Source: Planctomycetota bacterium
GTDB taxonomy: Bacteria; Planctomycetota; SZUA-567; JAKLDR01
Assembly: GCA_022703445.1 (NCBI GenBank)
Contig: JAKLDR010000022.1
Span: 1 to 48,745, forward strand
Direction: 5' to 3'
DNA: 48,745 nt
The notes below the pieces were generated by a model, which worked only from the letters and a program-made list of their open reading frames with translations, was not told the origin of the DNA and made no database searches. A program made the position numbers and the translations under genes. Shown here piece by piece: positions 8,371 to 16,545 of this stretch (positions within the stretch are counted from its first letter, which is position 1; every line of letters begins with the position of its first letter).

Positions 8371-9300
8371 ATGTGCATGTCCAACGATCACGCCAGCGGA
8401 CGAGAGACTAGGTACTGTGCCAAGAGCTCATTGCGCGGCGTGGCCGGTCCAGCGTTGGTAGTGATTGTTACTATGATCGGATGCCTCATTCTATACTGCG
8501 CAATCGCACCTGTTGTCCGCTGCACCGCAGTGCTAAACCTCCTGATTTCCAGTGATTGGCCACATATGGATATTGAGCGCCAATCGGCGATGGCAGCGAA
8601 CGCCTTGAAGGATTTGGGCGGGCCAAACCATGCTGCCGCTCTGCTAACCTCGCACCTCCACCTGCCATATGGATTGAGCAATAGGAGAGAATGTGCGGTG
8701 CTGTTGTTGGGGTATTGCGAGTGCCCCCTTGCCATGCAAACACTACTGGGTGCTCTGGCATCTGATGCCTCTGACGAGAGGCAAGCTGCAGTAATATCGC
8801 TAGAGAGACTCAACCCTGCCTCGAAGACGAAGGTTCCTCAGCTTAAGGCAATGCTCGAGTCAAATCCCGGTCCTGGTCGATACGATATTGCGGATGCTCT
8901 ATGGCGATTGTCGGGCGATGCACAATCCAGCATCCCCGTCATCGTGGAGGCGATAGGCGACGGGAATCGAGAAGTGCGCCGGAGAGGCCTTCGGATTGCG
9001 TTAGTACTTACGTTGCGTGCCAGTAGAGGAGAGGTATCTGCCCCTTCATGCATTTTCGATAGACTGGCATCTCATCTAGTGGCGGGCCTCGCAACAAGCG
9101 ATGCTAGCGACAGAAGTATCACTATTCGTGCGCTGGCCAACATGAAGACCCTGGCTGTTTCTGCATTGGTAGCGGGTCTCGAAAACGGCAACGGAAACAT
9201 CAGGGGTGGGTGTCAGGAGGTGCTACGCGAAATTGAAGGTACCATTCGGGACATGCGTGGTGATGAAACGATGCCTGAAGAGGAATTGCGCTTGTTGTAG
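8371..9300 (+). CDS. Membrane-anchored HEAT-like protein, candidate immunity
   Basis: 309 residues from the ATG at 8371, 7 bp after the RHS stop; a second start at 8377 is equally possible. The reading frame extends upstream inside the RHS gene, but that stretch is arginine-rich shadow. Residues 27-47 form one hydrophobic membrane helix. After it come roughly six helix pairs with the HEAT/PBS-lyase-like rhythm (for example AALLTSH, ALASDASDERQAAVISLERL, IPVIVEAIGDGNREVRRRGL). It is AT-richer than neighbouring genes, like the RHS tip. Position and composition suggest it travels with the toxin tip as its immunity protein, anchored in the membrane and binding the toxin through the repeats. It could instead be an unrelated HEAT scaffold. 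Confidence 0.65.
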   Translation: MCMSNDHASGRETRYCAKSSLRGVAGPALVVIVTMIGCLILYCAIAPVVRCTAVLNLLISSDWPHMDIERQSAMAANALKDLGGPNHAAALLTSHLHLPYGLSNRRECAVLLLGYCECPLAMQTLLGALASDASDERQAAVISLERLNPASKTKVPQLKAMLESNPGPGRYDIADALWRLSGDAQSSIPVIVEAIGDGNREVRRRGLRIALVLTLRASRGEVSAPSCIFDRLASHLVAGLATSDASDRSITIRALANMKTLAVSALVAGLENGNGNIRGGCQEVLREIEGTIRDMRGDETMPEEELRLL

Positions 9301-9333
9301 CAACCCCGTAGTGTGCCAACACTCGGCCGAGCA

Positions 9334-9477
9334 TCACGCCGCTCTCCGGCAGTGAAGTTTGAGCAGGCCGCCGAGGCGTTGGCGGCACTCGATGGGGCCG
9401 GTTAATGGCGGGTTCGTGCCGATGGGTCCGATCAACCGGTGTTCAACTGACTCCCTCCGTGCTGCCGGCGCGTCGCT
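9334..9477 (-). pseudogene. Transposase C-terminal remnant
   Basis: On the minus strand, in one frame ending at TGA 9334-9336, the residues read GPIECRQRLGGLLKLHCRRAA. This is the characteristic C-terminus (xRLGGLLxxYxRxAA) of DDE-type integrase-core transposases of the IS481/IS3 kind. The frame meets a stop at 9478-9480 and nothing resembling the catalytic core is upstream, so only a fossil tail remains. It marks past insertion-sequence activity next to the RHS cluster. Confidence 0.45.
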
Positions 9478-9945
9478 TCACGATTTCGTGGACTTCAGGC
9501 TGAGGATTTCAGCCTGGTTACGGGCAGAGGTCTCCGGTTGCCTTCGAAATGCGTCATGAGCTCGATACGGATTCCGCAGGGCCCACGGGTCTTGACCTGC
9601 GGCGCAGCGCAGGGGCTCTTCCTGGGCCACTTGCCCCGCGGTTCGAACCTGGGTTTCTCGTTGGCCGGTTCTGGACGATAGGTGATGAGGTCGAAGTTCC
9701 GTTCTGCCAGCGCTTCCTGGCAGAGCTATCGCCGCGCCCGTCTGCTCACAGATCCCTGGCAATCGGCACTTCGCACGGCCTGATTTCTACGCAAGCAAGA
9801 GGGCCAAGCCGCTTGGGGTTCGTCCTGCTCTCTCCGTCGGGCATGATGGGGCTGGTAGTCGCAGGTCCTTTTCGGTGGGCCGCCCGGAGCCTATGGGACT
9901 TCGGACGGTGTTCTTTTCAGCAAAGGGCAACAACAGGAGATGACC
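9478..9945. other. Gene-poor stretch, no supported gene
   Basis: Short open frames exist on both strands (for example 9549-10010 plus and 9478-9762 minus), but their residues look random and none has a convincing ribosome site. The stretch may be decayed mobile DNA continuing from the transposase remnant. I see no RNA gene. Confidence 0.4.
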
Positions 9946-10281
9946 ATGCACAAGCCGCGTCATGGGCTCCCCGCTCTTCCCCCTCTGGATCGTGTCGTGC
10001 CGAACAATGAAATGGCTGAATTCCTCGGGATCGCCAAGAGCACGCTTGTTGCTTGGAAGCGGAGACGTCCTGAACTGGCAGGAACAAGGATGGTACGACT
10101 GATGGATCTGCTCGATCTGGACGTGAGCGCGGGTCGGGCGGCAAGGCTGCTTGGGTGCGCAACAAAGACAATCTATCGGCGGGTACGATCAGGGCAACTG
10201 GCGATGGTGGATCGAGGGCGCCAGAAGCGGTTCGCCTTACGCACCATACTGGCAATGCGTACTGAGTTGGCGCAGCCATAA
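9946..10281 (+). CDS. Double helix-turn-helix DNA-binding protein
   Basis: 111 residues. I prefer the ATG at 9946, which has AGGAG six bases upstream, over the ATG at 9940, which overlaps that site. The N-terminal half carries NNEMAEFLGIAKSTLVAWKR, a helix-turn-helix, and the C-terminal half a second one of the MerR/excisionase kind (RAARLLGCATKTIYRRVRSG followed by a wing with RQKRF). Excisionase-like proteins of this size regulate mobile elements or bend DNA for recombination. No integrase is beside it, only a transposase remnant 0.5 kb upstream, so its element may have decayed. It could also be an independent small regulator. Confidence 0.7.
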   Translation: MHKPRHGLPALPPLDRVVPNNEMAEFLGIAKSTLVAWKRRRPELAGTRMVRLMDLLDLDVSAGRAARLLGCATKTIYRRVRSGQLAMVDRGRQKRFALRTILAMRTELAQP

Positions 10282-10839
10282 GAAGGCGGGGCCACAAATG
10301 GGTGGAGCTATTAACGGCAGTATGCCTGATGTTACTGAGGACATTCTTCGCCGTTACGCTTGGGCAGCGGCTCATCGCCCAATGAATCGGGGGGACTATG
10401 CGACAGATGGACGCTCGTCTTGCCCCGGCCATCCCGCCGCCTCGCAACGATCTCTGCAATGGGATCCCAGCGCATTCCAGAAGGTGTGCGACATAGCGTT
10501 GGTCCTGGAACTGTGGATTGTCAAGGAATGACTTGGCTGATCACACTTGCGCACGTGCCTGCCCACACAGCCCTCTGTTCTTGCACATCTGAGGTCTTGA
10601 TTTTCTAGAGCAGACGTGTTACAAGAAACCATAGGAGGGGTGGTTGGTGCAGGCAGGCGGGTAGGCTTCTAGGCGTGCTCATCAGGTGGGGGCTGACTCC
10701 CACCCTCTCCGCCATCAGTTCGCAAGCCCCCGAGCCCCTCGGGGTTAGCTGCTAGACGCCCACCTCTTGTTGTGTGCAATGTGTGCACGGCTTGCGCACG
10801 CCTGCGGCGGGCACATCCGCCCGCACGGCGGCCTCGTCT
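10282..10839. other. Long intergenic region
   Basis: A possible 77-codon frame at 10298-10531 (plus) has only a weak upstream site and no recognised residues; I do not call it a gene. A short stem (GGTGGG/CCCACC, about 10685-10705) and the stronger hairpin at 10728-10744 are the only structures seen. The region separates the accessory left end from the more conventional chromosome to the right. Confidence 0.4.
10728..10744. terminator. Short perfect hairpin
   Basis: CCCCGAG, a 3-nt loop, then CTCGGGG. It lies 96 bp beyond the stop of the minus-strand lipoprotein gene ending at 10840 and could end that transcript, but it lacks a clear U-tract. Confidence 0.35.
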
Positions 10840-13407
10840 TCAGGGCTTGGCCGCGGCGGCGCCTGGCGGCGCCAGCGGAGCCAGCCCGGCTTCCTGCTCG
10901 GCGGCCAGCAGCGCCGGCACGGAGAAGAGCTCCAGCAGCTCGCGCGTGTCGGTGGACAGATCGGCGGGGACCTTGGACCCGGGGTCAAGAGGCACCCGGC
11001 CGGCCCGGGCCGCGGCCGAGCGCTCCAGCAGCACCCGGCCGCGCTCCAGGAAGTAGCTGTCGCCGCTGAGCCGCCAGGCGTAGGCGCAGGAGTCGTAGCA
11101 GTTGCGCTCCACCTCGGAGCCGCGCGCCGCCGGCCCGCGCGACGCCAGGTAGCCGCGGGTCCCGCGCTCGATCAGCCGGGCCGCGATCTCGCTGCCGGTC
11201 AGCCGGTGGTGGCGGATCAGCGCCGGGGCCAGCTCCCGGGCCCAGCCCTCGGAGCCCAGCTCCCGGGCGGACAGGGCGTCGAAGAACTCCAGGGCCGCCT
11301 GGGCCGCGGCCTCCTGCGAACCGCCCAGCGCCTCCCGGGCGGCCAGCCGGGCGCGCAGGAGCCCGGCCTGCTCGGGGCTCCAGGCCCGGGACCGGTCCGC
11401 GAAGTCCGCCGGGCCGCGCCCCTCGAGCGACCCGGCCAGCGCGACCAGGGCCTCCAGCCCGCGGCGCTCGCCGGTGAGGTAGTGGTGGTCGAGCCAGGCC
11501 GCCGGCCACGTCGCGGCCAGCGACGCGGGCGCCGACCAGTGGCTGGCGCCCGGCCCGTGGGAGGTCCCGGTCAGTCCGGCGCCGCGGCCGGCATCGTGGA
11601 CCGTGTCCACGTCGAAGGCGTGCTCGGCGGCGGCGCGGAACCGCTCCCAGTCGGCCGGGTCGCCCCGCCGGAGCCAGGCCGCCAGGAAGGCATCGGTCAG
11701 GCCGTCGCGGTCCTGCATCCAGCCCCAGGTCCCGGACCAGTTCCACCAGCGCTCGCCGACGTTCAGCCCGCCGCGCTCGCGGTAGACGGTCTGGAAGTCG
11801 CCGTAATCCCATAGCCCGAGCCAGCCGAAACGGCCGCGCTGGTGGCCGGCCAGCCACTCCGAGAGCCGCGAGAGCCCGACGCCCATCTGGCCGCCGGAGT
11901 CCCCGTCGCCGGCGCCGCCGGCCGGCGCGAACCGCCCGAAGGCCCCGGAGCGGTCCAGCCACTCGGCCCCCGGCCAGGCCGCCAGCGGGGCGGCCGCGCG
12001 CGCCGCGAAGTCGGCCGCGCGGGTGCCGCCGCCGGCCCCCGCGGCAACCGCCGCGAAGTCCACCCACAGCTCGTGGCTGCGCGCCGCGCCCGCGGCCGAG
12101 GACGGCCGGCCGCCGCGCGGCCAGAAGCGCTCGAAGCTCTCCGTGTGGCAGAACTCGGCGAAGCCCGGAGCCGCGCGCTCCTCCGGCCCGCGGGCATCGG
12201 TGGATTCCGGATCCCAGCGCGGCCAGAGGGCCGCCGTCAGGCGCGAGCCGTCCGGCTCGACCCGCAGTTCCCAGGGCGCGTCCTCCACCGGGCGGGCCGG
12301 GGCCAGGATCACCTCGCAGCGGCCGGCCGCGGCCGCCAGGTGCGCCCCGGGCCGGCCCTCGGCGCCGGCGCGTTCGCCGTCCGCCCAGGCCGTGCGGACC
12401 TCGAAGCCGGCCAGGTCGGGATAGCGCTTGGGCGCGGCCAGGGTCTGGCGCAGGGCGCGGCCGGCCGGAGCGGCGGGGGCCGCCGGCGCCAGAGCCAGGC
12501 CGGCCTCGACCAGGCGCGAGGCGTTGGGATCCTCGCTGAGCGTCAGGGTGTGGACCACCCGGAGGCAGCTGCGGCCCCGGAAGGCGTAGATCCGCACCAG
12601 GAACGGGCAGGTCCGGCGGCCGGCGGCGTCAACGTGCCAGCCCCGCCAGGCCACGCAGGCCCGCAGCGGCCCGGCCTCCTCCAGCTCCGCCGCGCCGGCG
12701 CCGGCCGCGGCCGAGAACCTGCCGGCAACGGCCCCGGGCTTGAGGGCCTCGAGCTCGGCGAAGACCTCCAGCCCGGGCGCGGCCAGGACGCGCTCGTCGG
12801 CATCGTAGCGGCCGTCGCCGTTCAGGTCGACGGACAGGGTCAGCGCCGGCTGGGCGCCGGCGGTGTGCGGCTGGGGCCGGACCAGCACCTCCAGCTGCAG
12901 CCGGCCGGTGTCGACGCGGATCAGGTCCTTCTGGCTCTCCGCCATGAGCGGGGCGGGGACCCGTCCCGCCTTGACCCGCGGCCCGAACTCCACCCGGTAG
13001 CGGCCGGTTGCGCCGGCGGCCACGCCCGGCTCGAAGGCCAGCCCGGCCCAGCGCACCGAGCCGTCCGGCCAGGTGGCCAGCACGCTGCGCTGGCTGGGCA
13101 GCTCCCGCCCGTCGGAGGCGAGCACCCGGAGGTTGGCGGCCGAGGGCAGCGCGCCGGCGGGGAAGGGCAACCCCGTGAAGACCGGCTCGGCCTTGCGCTC
13201 GTATCCGGCCGTCTCGCGGAGCAGCAGCTCGGCGGCGCCCGATCCCCACGCCCCGCGAGCCGGGCGGTCGCGGCCCGCGGTCCCGAGCGCCCGGCAGCCA
13301 GCGGCCACCGCGACCGCAAGCGCCAACGCGACCGCCGCGATGGGCGGCAGCCACACCCGAAGAGCTCGTCTGAGAGGCGGAGCGGAGCGAGGCAAGGGCG
13401 GCCTCAC
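10840..13407 (-). CDS. PcRGLX/PL26-like lipoprotein
   Basis: 855 residues with a GTG start. A lipoprotein signal ends in AVAVAAGC with the lipidated Cys at residue 38, so it is membrane-attached and faces outward. Residues 60-140 match the N-terminal RIFT-barrel of PcRGLX/YetA-like proteins (FTGLPFPAGALPSAANLRVL, then SQRSVLATWPDGSVRWAGLAF). A beta-sandwich-like middle and a long alpha-rich C-terminal half (about residues 480-840, with HEAT-like helices and conserved Trp/His/Asp patches such as GTSHGPGASHWS) fit the toroid of exo-rhamnogalacturonan lyases (PL26). A short run DLNGDGRYDADE near residue 190 looks like a dockerin-type calcium loop. Likely role: breakdown of acidic plant or algal polysaccharide. 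Substrate is inference. It lies 12 bp after the small lipoprotein gene and shares its transcript. Confidence 0.65.
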   Translation of the reverse strand: MRPPLPRSAPPLRRALRVWLPPIAAVALALAVAVAAGCRALGTAGRDRPARGAWGSGAAELLLRETAGYERKAEPVFTGLPFPAGALPSAANLRVLASDGRELPSQRSVLATWPDGSVRWAGLAFEPGVAAGATGRYRVEFGPRVKAGRVPAPLMAESQKDLIRVDTGRLQLEVLVRPQPHTAGAQPALTLSVDLNGDGRYDADERVLAAPGLEVFAELEALKPGAVAGRFSAAAGAGAAELEEAGPLRACVAWRGWHVDAAGRRTCPFLVRIYAFRGRSCLRVVHTLTLSEDPNASRLVEAGLALAPAAPAAPAGRALRQTLAAPKRYPDLAGFEVRTAWADGERAGAEGRPGAHLAAAAGRCEVILAPARPVEDAPWELRVEPDGSRLTAALWPRWDPESTDARGPEERAAPGFAEFCHTESFERFWPRGGRPSSAAGAARSHELWVDFAAVAAGAGGGTRAADFAARAAAPLAAWPGAEWLDRSGAFGRFAPAGGAGDGDSGGQMGVGLSRLSEWLAGHQRGRFGWLGLWDYGDFQTVYRERGGLNVGERWWNWSGTWGWMQDRDGLTDAFLAAWLRRGDPADWERFRAAAEHAFDVDTVHDAGRGAGLTGTSHGPGASHWSAPASLAATWPAAWLDHHYLTGERRGLEALVALAGSLEGRGPADFADRSRAWSPEQAGLLRARLAAREALGGSQEAAAQAALEFFDALSARELGSEGWARELAPALIRHHRLTGSEIAARLIERGTRGYLASRGPAARGSEVERNCYDSCAYAWRLSGDSYFLERGRVLLERSAAARAGRVPLDPGSKVPADLSTDTRELLELFSVPALLAAEQEAGLAPLAPPGAAAAKP

Positions 13408-13419
13408 GCCGCGGTCAGG

Positions 13420-14022
13420 TCAGTTCCTGCCGGCCGGAGAGGCGGGGGCGGCCGGAGCCGGGGCGGGGGCCGGGGCGATCTCGGCGCAGACGCCGCGGCA
13501 AAGGTTGTCGAGCTGGCCCCACCACTTGCGCGTGCCCGCCGCGTCTATGTCGCCGGCGGACACCGCCAGGTTCTTGGCGTTGATGCCGATCAGCTCGATG
13601 TTCCGGAAGACCTCGGCGAACTTGGCGTCGTCCATGGCGGTGGCGAAGGCCAGCTTGTTGATCTCGCCGGCGCCGGACCCCTTGGGCGGCACCGCCGGAC
13701 TGCCGGTGGAGCGCTCGGCCAGCTTCATGATCTGGTCCGAGGACCCGGCCATGGCCCAGGCCTTGGCGGCGATGACCTTGAAGCGCAGCTGTTCGCGGGC
13801 CATCTCGGCATCGAGCTCCCGCCAGCAGCCGGCGATGTTCTGCAGCTCGCCCTGCGAGCCCGGCAGCGGCGCGGTCTTGGCGGCGGCGGAGGGCCCGCCG
13901 TCGGAGACGCCGGTCAGGCCGGCCGCCGGCCCGGAGCCGGCCTTGGGCTTGCCGCACCCGGAGGTGCCCAGGGCCCAGGCCGCGAAGAACGTCAGCGCCG
14001 CGCAGAAAGCCAGGTGTCTCAT
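13420..14022 (-). CDS. Small hypothetical lipoprotein
   Basis: 200 residues. I start it at the ATG at 14022, which is preceded by GGAGGATCGGAC; the frame is open 13 codons further upstream but without a site. A signal peptide ends in LGTSGC with Cys 23 as the lipid anchor. The mature part is mostly helical with a Pro/Ala tail (PAPAPAPAAPA) and few conserved-looking residues. I recognise no family. It is first in a two-gene unit with the PL26-like lipoprotein and has its own promoter at 14064-14092, divergent from serS. Confidence 0.7.
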   Translation of the reverse strand: MRHLAFCAALTFFAAWALGTSGCGKPKAGSGPAAGLTGVSDGGPSAAAKTAPLPGSQGELQNIAGCWRELDAEMAREQLRFKVIAAKAWAMAGSSDQIMKLAERSTGSPAVPPKGSGAGEINKLAFATAMDDAKFAEVFRNIELIGINAKNLAVSAGDIDAAGTRKWWGQLDNLCRGVCAEIAPAPAPAPAAPASPAGRN

Positions 14023-14063
14023 GTCCGATCCTCCGGGGCTGCCAGGCCCATCCGCCGGCATGC

Positions 14064-14092
14064 ATTATCGCGCGGGGCGGATGGGCTGTCAA
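14064..14092 (-). promoter_or_regulatory. Sigma70-type promoter of lipoprotein pair
   Basis: Reading leftward: TTGACA (14087-14092), 17-bp spacer, GATAAT (14064-14069), 41 bp before the ATG at 14022. It is back to back with the serS promoter. Confidence 0.65.
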
Positions 14093-14114
14093 ACGCCGGA
14101 GGCCGCGCGGCCCC

Positions 14115-14142
14115 TTGATACCCCGGTTAAGGCGGCTAGAAT
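14115..14142 (+). promoter_or_regulatory. Sigma70-type promoter of serS
   Basis: TTGATA (14115-14120), 16-bp spacer, TAGAAT (14137-14142), 46 bp before the serS ATG. Only 22 bp separate its -35 box from that of the divergent lipoprotein promoter. Confidence 0.65.
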
Positions 14143-14188
14143 GCCGCCGTCTCCCAGGCCCCATTGGCAGTCAAGGAAGGACCCGCTC

Positions 14189-15460
14189 ATGCTCTCACTG
14201 GACTTCATCCGCGAGAACCCCGAGGCGGTCCGCCGCGCGGTCGCCGACAAGCACGACGCCGCCGACGTCGACCGGATCCTGGCGCTCGACTCCTCGCGCC
14301 GGTCGAAGCTCACCGAGGTCGAGGCCTTGAAGGCCGAGCGCAACGCCGGCTCCAAGGAAGTCGGCCGGCTCATGAAGGAGAAGCGCGACGAGGCCGAGAA
14401 GCTGAAGAGCCGCATGAAGGAGCTCGGCGATAAGGTCGCGGCCATCGAGAAGGAGCTGGCCGCCACCCAGGAGGAGCTCGACGGGCTGCTGCTGCGCGTG
14501 CCCAACGTGCCCGACGACTCGGTCCCGGCCGGCGCCGGCGCCGAGGGCAACGTCGAGGTCCGCTCCTGGGGACAGAAGCCGGAGTTCAGCTTCCAGCCCA
14601 AGGCCCACTGGGACATCGGCGAGGCCCTGGGCATCCTCGATTTCCCGCGGGCCACCAAGATCTCCGGCCACGGCTTCACCGTCTTCAAGGGGCTGGGCGC
14701 CAGGCTCGAACGGGCGCTCATCGCCTACATGCTCGACCTGGCCGCCAAGGCCGGCTACACCGAGGTGGCCGTGCCCTACCTGGTGAACCGCGCCTCCATG
14801 ACCGGGACGGGTCAGCTCCCCAAGCTCGAGGAGGACATGTACAAGCTCGCGGCCGACGAGCTCTACCTGATCCCCACCGCCGAGGTGCCGGTCACCAACC
14901 TGCACGCCGGGGAGACGCTTCAGGCCGAGGCGCTGCCGCTCAAGTACTGCTGCTACTCGGCCTGCTTCCGGCGCGAGGCCGGCAGCTACGGCAAGGACAC
15001 CCGCGGGATGATCCGGGTCCACCAGTTCGACAAGGTCGAGCTCGTCAAGATCGTCCGCGAAGAGGACAGCCCCGCCGAGCACGAGGCGCTGACCGCCGAT
15101 GCCGAGCGGGTGCTCCAGAGCCTGGGGCTCCACTACCGGACCATGCTGCTCTGCCGCGGGGACCTGTCCTTCGCGGCGGCGCGCTGCTACGACATCGAGG
15201 TGTGGGCGCCGGGGCAGGGCAGGTTCCTGGAGGTCTCGAGCTGTTCGAACTTCCGCGACTTCCAGGCCCGGCGGATGGGCCTGAAGTACAAGGACGGACA
15301 GTCCAAGCCCAGGTTCTGCCACACGCTCAACGGCTCGGGCACGGCCCTGCCGCGGCTGGTGGTCGCGCTGCTCGAGACCTACCAGCAGGCCGACGGGAGC
15401 GTGCTCCTGCCCGAGCCGCTCCGGCCGTACCTGGGCGGGCTCGAGCGCATCAAATCCTAG
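14189..15460 (+). CDS. serS: Seryl-tRNA synthetase
   Basis: 423 residues, the normal length for bacterial SerS. It charges tRNA-Ser with serine using ATP in the cytoplasm. Residues 1-110 form the long antiparallel coiled-coil arm that grips the tRNA variable loop (MLSLDFIRENPEAVR at the start, then KAERNAGSKEVGRLMKEK). The class II motifs are present: motif 2 FRREAGSYGKDTRG near residue 259 and motif 3 NGSGTALPRL near residue 379, with the TAEVPVTNLH serine-pocket segment between. The ATG at 14189 follows AAGGAAGGA; the much longer open frame upstream is a shadow of the minus-strand lipoproteins. An exchanger gene follows 9 bp later and is probably co-transcribed. Confidence 0.97.
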   Translation: MLSLDFIRENPEAVRRAVADKHDAADVDRILALDSSRRSKLTEVEALKAERNAGSKEVGRLMKEKRDEAEKLKSRMKELGDKVAAIEKELAATQEELDGLLLRVPNVPDDSVPAGAGAEGNVEVRSWGQKPEFSFQPKAHWDIGEALGILDFPRATKISGHGFTVFKGLGARLERALIAYMLDLAAKAGYTEVAVPYLVNRASMTGTGQLPKLEEDMYKLAADELYLIPTAEVPVTNLHAGETLQAEALPLKYCCYSACFRREAGSYGKDTRGMIRVHQFDKVELVKIVREEDSPAEHEALTADAERVLQSLGLHYRTMLLCRGDLSFAAARCYDIEVWAPGQGRFLEVSSCSNFRDFQARRMGLKYKDGQSKPRFCHTLNGSGTALPRLVVALLETYQQADGSVLLPEPLRPYLGGLERIKS

Positions 15461-15469
15461 GAGGACCCC

Positions 15470-16513
15470 TTGGCAGTCGACATCCTTCTCCTGGTCGTCA
15501 GCCTGGTGGTGGTGCTGGCTGCCAGCATCATCTTCACCAACGCCGTGGAGATGCTCGGCCACCGCATGAACCTGCACCAGGGCGCGGTGGGCAGTCTGCT
15601 CGCCGCGGTGGGCACGGCCATGCCCGAGACCATCATCCCGGTGATCGCCATCGTGGCCTTCTGGGGCACCGAGCAGGCCAACAAGATCGCCCTGGGGGCC
15701 ATCGCCGGGGCGCCCTTCATGCTGGCCACCCTGGCCTTCTTCGTGACCGGCCTGGGAGTCCTGGTCAGCGTCAGGCTGCGCCGCCGCGGGCCGGAGATAC
15801 AGGTCGACACCCGCATCCTGGCCCGGGACCTGACGTTCTTCCTGGCGACCTACTCCGCCGCGGTGCTGGCCACATTCCTTCCGCAGGCCCTCGGCTCCCT
15901 CGGGCCGGGCGCGGTCTGGGTCGGGCGGGTCACGGTGGCCGTCGGACTGCTCGCGGCCTACGGGCTCTACGTCAAGATGACCCTGGCCGGCGAGGCCGAA
16001 GGCGTGGAGTGCGACGAGCAGCTGTACCTCGGCAGAATCTTCAGGTCCGGCCCGCTGACCGCCATGAGCGTCATCCAGTTCGTTATCGGGCTGGGCGTGA
16101 TGATCTGGGGCGCGCACCTCTTCGTGAAGTACGCCGAGGCCGTATCCAAGGCCGCGGACATATCGCCGCTGGTGCTCTCGTTGATCATCGTCCCGATCGC
16201 CACCGAGCTGCCCGAGAAGTTCAACTCGGTGGTCTGGGTCAGCAAGGGCAAGGACACCCTGGCCATGGGCAACATTACCGGGGCGATGGTCTTCCAGAGC
16301 TGCATCCCGGTGGCCATCGGCATCGCCGGCACGCCCTGGGACTTGATGGCCGAGGGCGGCGTGACCATGGTCTCGGCGGTGCTGGCGCTTCTCTCCGGAA
16401 CAATCGCGGTGATCTGGCTGCGGGCCAGGAAGACCCTTAGTCCGCACGCGCTGATGATCGGCGGGTTGCTCTACCTAGTCTTCGTGGCCTTCGTGCTCTG
16501 GGGCCGCGGCTGA
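15470..16513 (+). CDS. Sodium/calcium exchanger family protein
   Basis: 347 residues with a TTG start behind a strong AGGAGG, 9 bp after serS. It is an integral membrane protein with about ten helices in two inverted halves, as in the cation/Ca2+ antiporter superfamily. The two alpha-repeat signatures are visible: AVGTAMPETIIPV near residues 46-58 and PIATELPEKFNSVVW near residues 242-256, each holding the acidic ion-binding Glu. A charged cytosolic loop (EAEGVECDEQ) sits between the halves. Likely role: export of Ca2+ (or another cation) against Na+ or H+. The exact ion cannot be told. Coupling with serS seems to be positional only. Confidence 0.88.
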   Translation: MAVDILLLVVSLVVVLAASIIFTNAVEMLGHRMNLHQGAVGSLLAAVGTAMPETIIPVIAIVAFWGTEQANKIALGAIAGAPFMLATLAFFVTGLGVLVSVRLRRRGPEIQVDTRILARDLTFFLATYSAAVLATFLPQALGSLGPGAVWVGRVTVAVGLLAAYGLYVKMTLAGEAEGVECDEQLYLGRIFRSGPLTAMSVIQFVIGLGVMIWGAHLFVKYAEAVSKAADISPLVLSLIIVPIATELPEKFNSVVWVSKGKDTLAMGNITGAMVFQSCIPVAIGIAGTPWDLMAEGGVTMVSAVLALLSGTIAVIWLRARKTLSPHALMIGGLLYLVFVAFVLWGRG

Positions 16514-16545
16514 ACTCAGTCCGGAGGCGCCTGCAAGGAGGAGCT

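Noticed and set aside
10298..10531. Possible 77-codon gene after the helix-turn-helix gene
   Set aside because: Weak ribosome site, no recognisable domain, and the frame is continuous with a shadow of the previous gene.
10774..14118. Long plus-strand frames opposite the lipoprotein genes
   Set aside because: High-GC shadows rich in Arg, Gly, Pro and Ala; the minus-strand frames have signal peptides, lipoboxes and recognisable domains.
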